64,000 nucleotides of DNA from Pseudomonas viridiflava (lineage in GTDB: Bacteria > Pseudomonadota > Gammaproteobacteria > Pseudomonadales > Pseudomonadaceae), in contig NZ_RBTP01000076.1 of the NCBI RefSeq assembly GCF_003702045.1, positions 359,684-423,683 of the forward strand, in the 5' to 3' direction. The first letter of the stretch is position 1. Every line of letters begins with the position of its first letter. A program made the position numbers and the translations under genes. Positions 43,538 to 52,207 of the stretch are shown piece after piece. Below the pieces are notes generated by a model. The model made no database searches, was not told the origin of the DNA, and was given only the letters and a program-made list of their open reading frames with translations.

Positions 43538-44848
43538 TCAGGTGGCTGGGACTGAGCGGCTGCCTGGATTGAGAGAGGCCACGATCACCGGGTCGTCTTT
43601 CTGCGTCACCTCACGCGCCACGTTCCACACCACGATGGCTGCGATGATGTCGAAGATGGCCAGCACCACAAACAGTGGGCTGTAGCCGATCTTGGTCACC
43701 AGCACGCCGAACACCATCGTGAAAGCCGCTGCGCCGAAAAAGCCGAACATGCCACCCATGCCGGTCGCCGTCGCGACTTCGTTCTTGCCGAACGAGTCCG
43801 AGGTAATGGAGTACAGCGCGCCCGACAGCGTCTGGTGCGCGAAGCCGCCGATGCACAACAGCGCGATGGCGGTGTAAGGGCTTTCAACCAAGCCAATGCA
43901 GGCCGGCCCGATCATGCAGGAGCAACCGAACAGCATGACCATCTTGCGCGAGGTGAACAGCGAAACCTTGCAGTACTTGTGGAACAGCGGGCTGAGGTAA
44001 CCACCCAGCACGCAGCCAATGTCGGCCGCCAGGAACGGCAGCCAGGCGAACATCGCCACTTCCTTGATGTTCATGTGCCGTTCGGTCATCAGGTACAGCG
44101 GAATCCAGGCATTGAACGTCTGCCAGGCAGGCTCGGACAGAATGCGCGCCGAGGCGATGGCGTAGAAATTGCGATTTTTGAACAGTTTTTTCCAACTGCC
44201 CTTCTGCGCCGGGGCGTCCTTGAGTCGCGCTTCCTGACCGCTGAGGATGTAGTCACGCTCGGTATCGCTCAAGCGCTTCTGATCACGAGGGTGTTTGTAC
44301 AGCAGCAGCCACACACCGCTCCAGATAAGCCCTAGAACGCCGACGATCAGGAAGGCCAGTTCCCAGCCGCTTTGCAGTATCGCCCAGACCACCAGCGGCG
44401 GTGCCAGCAATGCGCCAAAAGAGGAACCGATGTTGAACCAGCCGATGGCGACCGAACGCTCCTTGGCCGGAAACCATTCGGTGGTGGCCTTGACCCCGGC
44501 AGGCAGCCCCGCCGCCTCGGTCAGACCGAGCAGCCCACGGAAAATCGCCAGGCTCTGCCAGCCCGTGGCAAACGCCGCAGCCGCGCAGGCCGCAGACCAG
44601 GCCACGGCAAAGATCGCGAAGCCCATCTTGGTGCCGATGGCGTCGATAATGTAGCCCGCAACCGGCTGCATCAGTGCGTAGCACATCTGCCAGGCGACCA
44701 CGATGTGTGCGTATTGCTCGGTCGAGATGCTCAGCTCACTCATGAGCGTCGGCGCTGCGACAGACAATGTGTTGCGAGCGAGGTAGTTGACCACCAGACC
44801 GGCTGTGACCAGCCCGACCATCCACCACCGAATGCCTTTTACTTTCAT
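43538..44848 (-). CDS. MFS transporter, anion:cation symporter family (hexuronate/aldarate type)
   Basis: This is an inner-membrane transporter of 436 residues with 12 helices. The N-terminus (IRWWMVGLVTAGLVVNYLARNTLSVAAP) and the ATTEWFPAKERSVAIGWFN loop are characteristic of the ACS family (ExuT, GudP, GarP), which carry hexuronates, glucarate or galactarate with protons. A FadR-type GntR operator-like site lies about 250 bases upstream, and that regulator class often controls sugar-acid genes. No catabolic gene is adjacent. The gap 43429-43537 after the gene shows no clear terminator. Confidence 0.87.
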   Translation of the reverse strand: MKVKGIRWWMVGLVTAGLVVNYLARNTLSVAAPTLMSELSISTEQYAHIVVAWQMCYALMQPVAGYIIDAIGTKMGFAIFAVAWSAACAAAAFATGWQSLAIFRGLLGLTEAAGLPAGVKATTEWFPAKERSVAIGWFNIGSSFGALLAPPLVVWAILQSGWELAFLIVGVLGLIWSGVWLLLYKHPRDQKRLSDTERDYILSGQEARLKDAPAQKGSWKKLFKNRNFYAIASARILSEPAWQTFNAWIPLYLMTERHMNIKEVAMFAWLPFLAADIGCVLGGYLSPLFHKYCKVSLFTSRKMVMLFGCSCMIGPACIGLVESPYTAIALLCIGGFAHQTLSGALYSITSDSFGKNEVATATGMGGMFGFFGAAAFTMVFGVLVTKIGYSPLFVVLAIFDIIAAIVVWNVAREVTQKDDPVIVASLNPGSRSVPAT

Positions 44849-45095
44849 CTCTTCACCCTGCTTATTCTTGGATTGGCGACGAGCGTCCCGCAGCCTTCAC
44901 CGAGGGGCGGCCTGATTTTGTAACGTCAGGTTACTGAAACTGAGACAGGATTTTTTACGCAAGCAGGGCTGAAATCTGCCGAATAGGCGGATCTCAGACG
45001 CAAAAATGATTTTTTCCTGAGCGGGAAATGGGCGCTAGACATGGCTTTGTTACTCTTGGAATTATTTTTATAGTTGCAAATTTCTAAAGCCGTAC

Positions 45096-45108
45096 GTTGT
45101 CGTACAAC
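45096..45108. promoter_or_regulatory. GntR/FadR-type operator-like site
   Basis: GTTGTCGTACAAC matches the FadR-subfamily pattern TNGTNNNACNA within arms GTTGT/ACAAC. It lies in the divergent gap (44849-45387) between the MFS transporter and the AraC gene. That gap is otherwise AT-rich in its middle, holds no clear gene, and probably carries both promoters. Confidence 0.5.
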
Positions 45109-45387
45109 ATGGCGCAGTTATAGTGATTTGCCGACACAGTGTCAAATGCTGAAATCGTTTTTAAAGACGTGATCGCGGCTTAAACAAGGTCACCTGAGAG
45201 CAGACTGACGAAGCGGCGTCATACGATGACCGGCGTTCGACGCTGCATTCAGTCAGGCAAGGCTTGCAAAAATGTCATAAAAGATTCCATTCTCTGGACG
45301 CAGCGTCAGGCAAAGGAATTGCCAATTGATGCCTTGTCGGTACCGACCGACGCTGAATGCCAATTCATGACAGGAAGGGTCGCCCGC

Positions 45388-46380
45388 ATGCCTGAGCCAA
45401 GCAGCCTCGCCAGCTGGACCCGTGCCCTGCGCAAGCAGCTGGACGCGCTTGGCCTGGACAGTACCGGGCTGTGCCAGGCGTCCGGCGTCGATACCGAACG
45501 GCTCAACGACCCGAACGCCACGTTTGCGCCAGCTGCCACCGCGAAGCTCTGGCAACTGGCCGTTCAGGCCAGTGGCGATCCGGCGTTGGGGTTACGCGTA
45601 TCCCGCTTCGTCAGCCCCGCCACTTTTCATGCGCTGGGCTATACGCTGGTGGCCAGCGGCTCGCTGCGTGAAGTTTTCGAGCGCATCGTGCGCTATCACT
45701 CGATGGCTGAGGATTCGTTGACGCTGGATTTCAGGCCAGCCGGCGAGCGTTACGAATTCCGCTTCAACGCCCCCGCTGGCTGCTCACTGAACACCCACGA
45801 ACTGATGGACGCCTTCGCAGCCATTTATGTGCGCACCTGCCGCAACCGCCTGGGCAGAACCTATGCCCCTCTGGCGATTCACTTGCAACGCCCCGCACCT
45901 GAAGACCCGCAGCCGTGGCACGAACTGTTCCGCGCACCGCTGTTTTTTTCAGCGGAGGACAATCTGCTGGAATTCGCCTGCGATGACTTCGACAGCCACC
46001 TGGATGAAGGCCCGATAGTGCTGGCCGAACAAGTGGTCAGCGGCGAGCCCTTGCCGTCGCTGGTCTGGGAGCAGCGCGTTCGCTCGGCTATCGAAACCCT
46101 GCTGCCGGATGGCGAACCGTCTGCCGAAAGCATCGCCGAAGCCTTGCATTTGAGTCCGCGCAGCCTGCAACGGCACCTGGCCGACGAAGGCTGTCGCTAT
46201 GACCTGCTGCTCAATCAATGCCGCCAGAATCTGGCGCTGCTGCACGTGAGCGATCCCCACAGTTCGCTGAGCGAGGTCGCCTATCTATTAGGCTTCGCCG
46301 ACACCGACAGCCTGAGCCGCGCCTTCAAACGCTGGACCGGGATGACGCCGGGGCAGTATCGGAGCGACTTGATGCGCTGA
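45388..46380 (+). CDS. AraC family transcriptional regulator
   Basis: This is a regulator of 330 residues with an Arabinose_bd-type N-terminal domain (about 1-215) and a C-terminal AraC double helix-turn-helix (about 235-330). The latter reads SIAEALHLSPRSLQRHLADEG, then LSEVAYLLGFADTDSLSRAFKRWTGMTPGQYR. The domain order is that of the OruR/MmsR-like AraC branch. The frame is open to 45226, but only the ATG at 45388 has a good ribosome site (GGAAGG nine bases before); an ATG at 45367 is an alternative. It is divergent from the MFS transporter and may control it; the ligand is unknown. Confidence 0.85.
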   Translation: MPEPSSLASWTRALRKQLDALGLDSTGLCQASGVDTERLNDPNATFAPAATAKLWQLAVQASGDPALGLRVSRFVSPATFHALGYTLVASGSLREVFERIVRYHSMAEDSLTLDFRPAGERYEFRFNAPAGCSLNTHELMDAFAAIYVRTCRNRLGRTYAPLAIHLQRPAPEDPQPWHELFRAPLFFSAEDNLLEFACDDFDSHLDEGPIVLAEQVVSGEPLPSLVWEQRVRSAIETLLPDGEPSAESIAEALHLSPRSLQRHLADEGCRYDLLLNQCRQNLALLHVSDPHSSLSEVAYLLGFADTDSLSRAFKRWTGMTPGQYRSDLMR

Positions 46381-46478
46381 TGCACCGTTTCTGCGCTTTG
46401 CGTCCGCTCTTGATGTGACGCGGCGTGTCACGGCTGCATGCGCACGATCGGTGTCGGATGCCCCAACGTCGGGCACCT

Positions 46479-47183
46479 TCAACACACGGCACTGGCCTTG
46501 GAATAATTCGCCACCCTGCGCAGTTTCTCTACCTCGAAGACTTCCAGTTGCCCCTCGCCAAGACGCACGATTTTGCGCTGGTTAAAGTCCTGCAGTACCT
46601 CCAACAAAACAGCTTCGGAAATATCAGAACGAGGTCGGATTTCATCAAGCGTAATCAAGCGCCGCGCATGACTGAGACGTCCATAGCCTTCGGACAACAT
46701 CAGCAAGCGCCACGCAACCCAATGCCTGGCCGGCAATCGGGCCATCTCCTCAGGACGCGGGATCGGCAGGCCCAGCTTGTGGCTGAGCAGAGCGGCAAAC
46801 GCGTGCCAGTAGTGCGGATGCTGATTGAGCAATTCCATGAGTACGCGCTGGGGAACATGCAGAAAGATCGTCTGCTCCTGTGACACCACGTCGAGTCTGC
46901 GCGGCAGCCCGTCGAATAACGATACTTCTGCGAACCAGTACGGCAAACACACGGGCTCCAGACGCGGCACCAAACGCTGGTCAGCAGCAGGGCCGACACG
47001 CACACTGCCTTCGACCAACACGTAAAGACCGCACGCCGGATCGCCTTTTTTGAAGAGCGCTTTGCCGGGCGTCTTGCGAATCTGGAAAGCGGCGTCCAGC
47101 AGGCTATCCTGCAAACCGGCGGGCAGATGAGAAAACCAGTAATCGGACAGCAATCTTGACCGCCATAACGTTCCATTTGTCAT
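46479..47183 (-). CDS. Crp/Fnr family transcriptional regulator
   Basis: This 234-residue protein has an N-terminal cyclic-nucleotide-binding beta-roll (about 20-130: ALFKKGDPACGLYVLVEGSVRVGP). A dimer helix and a C-terminal winged helix follow (about 160-225: LITLDEIRPRSDISEAVLLEVLQDFNQRKIVRLGEGQLEV). The cysteine cluster of Fnr is absent, and the cAMP pocket Arg/Ser pattern is not clearly conserved, so the signal is unknown. I use the ATG at 47183 (GGGAG six bases upstream). It is divergent from the Mpo1-like gene. Confidence 0.85.
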   Translation of the reverse strand: MTNGTLWRSRLLSDYWFSHLPAGLQDSLLDAAFQIRKTPGKALFKKGDPACGLYVLVEGSVRVGPAADQRLVPRLEPVCLPYWFAEVSLFDGLPRRLDVVSQEQTIFLHVPQRVLMELLNQHPHYWHAFAALLSHKLGLPIPRPEEMARLPARHWVAWRLLMLSEGYGRLSHARRLITLDEIRPRSDISEAVLLEVLQDFNQRKIVRLGEGQLEVFEVEKLRRVANYSKASAVC

Positions 47184-47266
47184 GTTTGCTCCCTCTTTTC
47201 CCAGGCAGTCGTATTGCAAAAGCGATACGGTAATCGACTCGATCAGCGCTTCAGGCAGGAATAATA

Positions 47267-47791
47267 ATGAAAAACCTTGTCGATCATCTCAGCCAATACG
47301 CGTCCTATCACCGCGATTCGCGCAATATCGTGACCCACTTCATAGGTATTCCCCTGATTGTTCTGGCGGTGGCGGTGTTGCTGTCGCGCCCGGGCTGGTC
47401 AGTGGGGGGCATCTGGATATCGCCTGCGGCGTTAGTGACCCTGGCCTCGACCCTGTTTTATCTGCGGCTGGATCGTGTACTCGGCGTGGTGATGGCTGCG
47501 CTGCTGGGGCTGTGTATCTGGGCCGGTGCGAATCTGGCGCAGCAAACCACGATGGTGTGGCTGAGCGCAGGCGTGGGGCTGTTTGTGGCCGGCTGGATCA
47601 TCCAGTTCATCGGCCATTACTACGAAGGCCGTAAACCTGCCTTCATTGACGACGTGACCGGCCTGATCATCGGGCCGCTGTTCGTGGTGGCGGAACTGGC
47701 GTTCCTGATGGGCCTGCTGAAACCCTTGCAGCATGCCATCGAAGAACGCGCAGGCCCGGTGGGTCGCAATGTGCGCAAGGCTGCGGCCTGA
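47267..47791 (+). CDS. Mpo1-like / DUF962 integral membrane protein
   Basis: This 174-residue membrane protein has four to five helices. Its starting motif YASYHRDSRNIVTHFIGIPLIV and the HYYEGRKPAFIDDVTGLIIGPLFVVAEL segment (His and Asp residues) are the DUF962 hallmarks. The yeast homologue Mpo1 is an iron-dependent dioxygenase that alpha-oxidises 2-hydroxy fatty acids, and the conserved histidines here fit that chemistry. A bacterial role is not established. The gene is divergent from the Crp-type regulator with 83 bases between. Confidence 0.9.
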   Translation: MKNLVDHLSQYASYHRDSRNIVTHFIGIPLIVLAVAVLLSRPGWSVGGIWISPAALVTLASTLFYLRLDRVLGVVMAALLGLCIWAGANLAQQTTMVWLSAGVGLFVAGWIIQFIGHYYEGRKPAFIDDVTGLIIGPLFVVAELAFLMGLLKPLQHAIEERAGPVGRNVRKAAA

Positions 47792-47873
47792 CCGACCGAT
47801 CCCACGCTCAGCGGTATACAAGAGTCTTGCTGCGACCAACGGGCTGTCGGAGGGCACGATCAGCCCGGCCGCT

Positions 47874-48854
47874 TTACAACTTCTGCCAGACCTTGGGCTT
47901 GAAGAACAAGGTTTCACCCCGGGCCAGCCCCACCAGGCTGTCGTGATCCTTGACCACTTCGGCCTCGATCAGCTCGCTCTGCCCTTCGACCTTGAGCGTG
48001 ACCCGCGTGGTCGCACCCAACGGGCGGATGTCGCGTACTTCGGCGGCGTGGTGGTCCTCCAATTCCTGGCGTGACAGCGACACTTCGTGCGGGCGGAACA
48101 ACACCTGGCCTTCATCACCCAGGCTCAGACGGTTGGAGTCACCCAGGAAGTGATACACGAAGTCATTGGACGGATTCTCGTACACCTCGCCTGGCGAGCC
48201 GATCTGTTCGATCACGCCCTTGTTCATGACCACGATGCGGTCCGCCACTTCCATCGCCTCCTCCTGATCGTGGGTCACGAATACAGAGGTCAGGTTGATG
48301 TCTTCGTGCAGACGTGCCAGCCAACGACGCAGCTCTTTACGGACCTTGGCGTCCAGCGCACCGAACGGCTCGTCCAGCAGCAGCACTTTAGGCTCGACCG
48401 CCAAAGCGCGGGCCAGCGCAATACGCTGGCGCTGACCGCCGGAAAGCTGCTCCGGGTAACGATCTGCCAGCCAGTCCAGTTGCACCATATTCAACAGCTC
48501 ATGGACCTTTTCGGCGATCCGCGTCTCGTTGGGGCGCTCGCGCTTGGGCTTCATGCGCAGGCCGAACGCGACGTTGTCGAATACGGTCATGTGACGGAAC
48601 AATGCGTAATGCTGGAACACGAACCCGACGTTGCGATCTCGCACATCGTGACCGGAAACGTCTTCGCCGTGGAATACGATGGTGCCGGCGTCCGGGGTTT
48701 CGAGGCCTGCGATGATGCGCAGCAAGGTGGTCTTGCCGCAGCCTGACGGGCCGAGCAAGGCGACCAGTTCGCCACTCTGGATGTCCAGATTGATGCTGTT
48801 CAGGGCCTTGAAGGCATTGAAGTTCTTGCTGACGTTACGGACTTCGATCGACAT
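47874..48854 (-). CDS. cysA: Sulfate/thiosulfate ABC transporter ATP-binding protein CysA
   Basis: This 326-residue ATPase has Walker A GPSGCGKTT, Q-loop FVFQHYALFRHMTVFDNV, signature LSGGQRQRIALARAL, Walker B VLLLDEPFGALD and switch His in VTHD. A C-terminal TOBE-like domain (about 240-326) is typical of CysA. It powers sulfate import with CysT, CysW and a periplasmic binding protein. Two bases separate it from cysW. It is the last gene of the sbp-cysT-cysW-cysA order; a decayed repeat fragment lies downstream. Confidence 0.96.
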   Translation of the reverse strand: MSIEVRNVSKNFNAFKALNSINLDIQSGELVALLGPSGCGKTTLLRIIAGLETPDAGTIVFHGEDVSGHDVRDRNVGFVFQHYALFRHMTVFDNVAFGLRMKPKRERPNETRIAEKVHELLNMVQLDWLADRYPEQLSGGQRQRIALARALAVEPKVLLLDEPFGALDAKVRKELRRWLARLHEDINLTSVFVTHDQEEAMEVADRIVVMNKGVIEQIGSPGEVYENPSNDFVYHFLGDSNRLSLGDEGQVLFRPHEVSLSRQELEDHHAAEVRDIRPLGATTRVTLKVEGQSELIEAEVVKDHDSLVGLARGETLFFKPKVWQKL

Positions 48855-48856
48855 GA

Positions 48857-49729
48857 TTATTCCTCCGCCGCGCTATGGCGCAGACGGTTAATACGGGATT
48901 CGCTCCACTGCTTGAGCAGCAGGATGAACAGCGCCAGGATCAGCAACAGGCTCGCCACCGCGAACGCAGCAACGTGGTTGTATTCGTTGTAAAGGATCTC
49001 GACGTGCAGCGGCAGGGTGTTGGTGACGCCGCGAATGTGGCCGGACACCACCGATACCGCGCCGAACTCACCCATCGCCCGCGCCGTACAGAGCACCACG
49101 CCGTAGATCAGGCCCCACTTGATGTTCGGCACCGTGACGTGCCAGAACATCTGCCAACCGTTGGCCCCCAGCAGACGCGCCGCCTCTTCTTCCTGCGTGC
49201 CCTGCTCCTGCATCAGCGGGATCAGCTCGCGTGCCACGAACGGCACCGTCACGAAGATGGTTGCCAGCACGATGCCCGGCAAGGCGAAGACGATCTGAAT
49301 GTCGTGATCCTGCAACCAAGGCCCGAACAGGCCCTGCGCGCCGAACATCAGCACGTAGACCAGACCCGCAATCACCGGTGACACCGAAAATGGCAGGTCG
49401 ATCAGCGTGACCAGAATGCTCTTGCCACGGAACGAGTACTTGCTCACGCACCATGCGGCACTGACGCCGAACACCAGGTTGAGCGGCACCGAGATCAGCA
49501 CGGCGATAACGGTCAATTTGAGCGCCGACAGTGCGTCCGGCTCAAGCACTGCCTCAAAGAATGCGCCCAGACCGTTTTTCAGGCCCTGTGAAACCACGAT
49601 GAACAGCGGCAACCCCAGAAACAGAGCGAAGATCAGCCAGCCAAGGCCGATCAGAACACGACGTGCCACAGCGCTGCCACGACGCGCGTCGTTGGCGGAG
49701 GCCGCAGCGCAAACCGATGAATATGACAT
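48857..49729 (-). CDS. cysW: Sulfate ABC transporter permease CysW
   Basis: This is an inner-membrane permease of 290 residues with about six helices, the FSVSPVIAGLVYVLMFG segment and the coupling loop EEEAARLLGANGWQMFWHVTVPNIKWGLIYGVVLCTARAMGEFGAVSVVSG, typical of CysW. It pairs with CysT to form the sulfate channel. The spacing (10 bases to cysT, 2 to cysA) shows a tight operon. Confidence 0.95.
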   Translation of the reverse strand: MSYSSVCAAASANDARRGSAVARRVLIGLGWLIFALFLGLPLFIVVSQGLKNGLGAFFEAVLEPDALSALKLTVIAVLISVPLNLVFGVSAAWCVSKYSFRGKSILVTLIDLPFSVSPVIAGLVYVLMFGAQGLFGPWLQDHDIQIVFALPGIVLATIFVTVPFVARELIPLMQEQGTQEEEAARLLGANGWQMFWHVTVPNIKWGLIYGVVLCTARAMGEFGAVSVVSGHIRGVTNTLPLHVEILYNEYNHVAAFAVASLLLILALFILLLKQWSESRINRLRHSAAEE

Positions 49730-49739
49730 GCTTGCCTCC

Positions 49740-50561
49740 TCAGGATGGGGTTTCGATGCGCCGCTGCAACAGGTTGATCAGCAGCAGCAGAATGAAGGAA
49801 ACCACCAGCATCAGAACGCCAATGGAGGTCGCGCCGGTGTAGTCGTACTGGTCGAGCTTGACCATGATCAACAGCGGCATGATTTCAGTCTTCATCGGCA
49901 TGTTGCCGGCGATGAAGATAACCGAACCGTACTCGCCCACGCCGCGAGCGAAGGCCAGAGCGAAACCGGTTAGCCAGGCGGGTAGCAGCGCTGGCACAAG
50001 AATGTGACGAAACACCTGCAACGGGCGGGCGCCCAGGCAGGCGGCGGCCTCTTCGACTTCACGCGGGATGTCGGCCAGCACCGGCTGGACGGTGCGCACC
50101 ACGAAGGGCAGCGTCACGAAGGTGAGCGCAAGCGTGATCCCTAGCGGCGTGTAGGCGATCTTGAAGCCCAGATCGGCAGCGAACTGCCCGACCCAGCCAT
50201 TGGGTGCATACAGTGCAGTCAGGGCAATACCGGCCACGGCGGTCGGCAGGGCGAACGGCAGGTCAATCATCGCATCGATGATCTTGCGGCCGGGGAAGGT
50301 GTAGCGCACCAGCACCCACGCCAGCAGCGTACCGATCACGCCATTGATCACGGCAGCATAAAACGCCGTGCTGAAACTCAGCTTCAGCGCCGCCAGCACG
50401 CGGGGCGCGGTGATGATGGTCCAGAATTGATCCCAGGTCAGCTGTGACGCATGCACGAACATGGCGGCCAGTGGTATAAGCACAATCAGACTGAGGTACA
50501 CCAAGGTGTAGCCCAGCGTCAGCCCGAAGCCGGGTATGACGGGGGAGATACGACGCGACAT
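49740..50561 (-). CDS. cysT: Sulfate ABC transporter permease CysT (CysU)
   Basis: This is an inner-membrane permease of 273 residues starting at the ATG at 50561; the frame is open further upstream without a better start. Landmarks are MSRRISPVIPGFGLTLGYTLVYLS, DLPFALPTAVAGIALTALY and the coupling loop EVEEAAACLGARPLQVFRHILVPALLPAWLTGFALAFARGVGEYGSVIFIAGNMP. It forms the CysTW heterodimer. Two RNA hairpins separate it from sbp. Confidence 0.95.
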   Translation of the reverse strand: MSRRISPVIPGFGLTLGYTLVYLSLIVLIPLAAMFVHASQLTWDQFWTIITAPRVLAALKLSFSTAFYAAVINGVIGTLLAWVLVRYTFPGRKIIDAMIDLPFALPTAVAGIALTALYAPNGWVGQFAADLGFKIAYTPLGITLALTFVTLPFVVRTVQPVLADIPREVEEAAACLGARPLQVFRHILVPALLPAWLTGFALAFARGVGEYGSVIFIAGNMPMKTEIMPLLIMVKLDQYDYTGATSIGVLMLVVSFILLLLINLLQRRIETPS

Positions 50562-50587
50562 AGAAGTCCCTGGTTTTACTTGCACGA

Positions 50588-50657
50588 AGCCCGGACGTCG
50601 ATCCGGGCTGTTTACCAACGCTGCGATACCGCGCCCGTTAGGGCTTGCGCAGTATCG
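50588..50657 (-). promoter_or_regulatory. Two hairpins in the sbp-cysT gap
   Basis: AGCCCGGA (50588-50595) pairs with TCCGGGCT (50602-50609), and CGATACCGCGC with GCGCAGTATCG (50624-50657, one mismatch). Neither is followed by a T run in the direction of transcription. They may protect the sbp mRNA 3' end or weaken read-through, making more binding protein than permease. Confidence 0.5.
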
Positions 50658-50665
50658 TCATTCGG

Positions 50666-51676
50666 TTATTGCGCTTGATAAATCTGGTCGAACACGCCGC
50701 CGTCATTGAAGAACTTGGGCTGCGCAGTTTTCCAGCCGCCGAAGTCTTTGTCGATAGTCACCAGATCCAGTTTCGGGAATTGCTTCTCGTATTTGGCGGC
50801 GATCTCTTTATCACGTGGACGATAGAAGTTTTTCGCGGCAATTTCCTGGCCTTCCTTGCTGTACAGGTGCTTCAGGTACTCGGTCGCGACGGCGGTATTG
50901 CCCTTTTTCTCGGCATTTTTGTCGACAACGGCGACCGGCGGCTCGGCCAGGATCGACAGCGACGGTACGACGATGTCGAACTTGTCCGCCCCACTGTCTT
51001 CCTTCAGCGCCAGGAACGCTTCGTTTTCCCACGCCAATAACACATCACCCTGACCGTTGTTGACGAAGGTGATGGTCGAGCCGCGTGCGCCCGTGTCCAG
51101 AATCGGCACGTGCTTGAACAGGGTCTGGACGTATTCCTTGGCCTTGGCTTCGTCGCCACCGCCTGCTTTCAGACCATAGGCCCAGGCGGCCAGAAAATTC
51201 CAGCGAGCGCCGCCCGAGGTTTTCGGGTTGGGCGTGATCACCGATACGTCTTTCTTGATCAGATCACCCCAGTCCTTGATGCCCTTGGGATTACCCTTGC
51301 GCACCAGAAACACGATGGTGGATGTGTAAGGCGTGCTCGCGTCCGGCAGGCGGGTCTGCCAGTTTTCAGGCAGGGTCTTGCCCAGCTTGGCGATTTCATC
51401 GATGTCACCGGCCAGCGCCAGGGTCACGACGTCGGCGCGCAGACCATCGATCACGCCTCGCGCCTGCTTGCCCGAGCCACCGTGGGACTGTTTGATGGTC
51501 ACGGTGTCGTCTGGATGAGCCTGTTTCCAGTGCTTGGCGAACTCGGCGTTGTATTCCTGATACAGCTCACGGGTCGGGTCGTACGACACGTTGAGCAGCT
51601 CGTAATCCTTGGCGACAGCGGAACCTGCGAATACAGCGCTGGCGAGAGCGGCCAGGGCAAAACGGCGAATGGACAT
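50666..51676 (-). CDS. sbp: Sulfate ABC transporter substrate-binding protein Sbp
   Basis: This 336-residue periplasmic protein has a signal peptide (cut near AVAKDYE, about residue 22). It has the sulfate-binding signature YDPTRELYQEYN, the HGGSGKQARGVIDGL helix that caps the sulfate ion, and ITPNPKTSGGARWNFLAAWAYG. It delivers sulfate to CysTWA. I use the ATG at 51676 (GGAG upstream); the longer frame to 51736 is not needed. First gene of the sulfate operon, preceded by oscA. Confidence 0.96.
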   Translation of the reverse strand: MSIRRFALAALASAVFAGSAVAKDYELLNVSYDPTRELYQEYNAEFAKHWKQAHPDDTVTIKQSHGGSGKQARGVIDGLRADVVTLALAGDIDEIAKLGKTLPENWQTRLPDASTPYTSTIVFLVRKGNPKGIKDWGDLIKKDVSVITPNPKTSGGARWNFLAAWAYGLKAGGGDEAKAKEYVQTLFKHVPILDTGARGSTITFVNNGQGDVLLAWENEAFLALKEDSGADKFDIVVPSLSILAEPPVAVVDKNAEKKGNTAVATEYLKHLYSKEGQEIAAKNFYRPRDKEIAAKYEKQFPKLDLVTIDKDFGGWKTAQPKFFNDGGVFDQIYQAQ

Positions 51677-51819
51677 AGGTGAAGCTCCTGCAAATTCTGT
51701 GTGTCGGCTTTTTTTGATTTCTTCGTCGCACGCCAAGTGATGTTGACGCTGGCGCGCTGCTTGTCAGGGGTGCATCGCATTCCGGTTTTCAATCCGGCGC
51801 TGTCTCGCAAGGCGTCGCA

Positions 51820-52005
51820 TCAGCTCGGCTTGCTGGCCGGGTTCTGCAAACGGAATTTTTCCTTGCGCTCGATCTGCACCACTTGGGCGTTGTGCACGGT
51901 GATTTCGACGGCGCCAAAACGCAGGTCACGCAACGCACTCTGAATCTCACGCAGAATGGCTGCTTCGTCCTGACCGTCAACACTACGTAGAGATGCGCTC
52001 ATCAT
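51820..52005 (-). CDS. oscA: Sulfur-starvation protein OscA (YezD/DUF2292 family)
   Basis: This small protein of 61 residues (60 from the second ATG at 52002) reads EAAILREIQSALRDLRFGAVEITVHNAQVVQIERKEKFRL, the DUF2292/YezD fold. In pseudomonads oscA lies directly upstream of sbp and is induced during sulfur limitation and chromate stress; its molecular role is unclear. AAGGA lies five bases before the first ATG and eight before the second, so either start works. A 25-base inverted repeat 85 bases upstream probably serves the whole oscA-sbp-cys block. Confidence 0.9.
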   Translation of the reverse strand: MMSASLRSVDGQDEAAILREIQSALRDLRFGAVEITVHNAQVVQIERKEKFRLQNPASKPS

Positions 52006-52089
52006 CGTATTCCTTGAAATGTGAGAAGCCTGCCGTCGCAATCGGAGCGCTGGCTTGTGGCGATGGGGCAATAGTAGTGAGGTGCGGAT

Positions 52090-52114
52090 ATTCTTAAAAA
52101 GACTATTTAAGAAT
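52090..52114. promoter_or_regulatory. Inverted repeat upstream of oscA, candidate sulfur-regulator site
   Basis: ATTCTTAAA and TTTAAGAAT are perfect 9-base arms separated by 7 bases, in AT-rich DNA. On the coding strand TTTTTAAGAATATCC resembles the TTARGGAATAT elements before other sulfur operons here. It is positioned as an activator site, possibly for CysB. Confidence 0.5.
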
Positions 52115-52207
52115 GCAGATATAACCAAAAGCGATTAATGGATACGTTAGCTCGGCGAGACGTATTGCACGCCCCGCCACCCTGCGTCCGGCGCGCCTGC
52201 AAGGCGC

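Noticed and set aside
45226..45387. N-terminal extension of the AraC regulator to the ATG at 45226
   Set aside because: The extra 54 residues are not typical of the family and the only good ribosome site is in front of the ATG at 45388.
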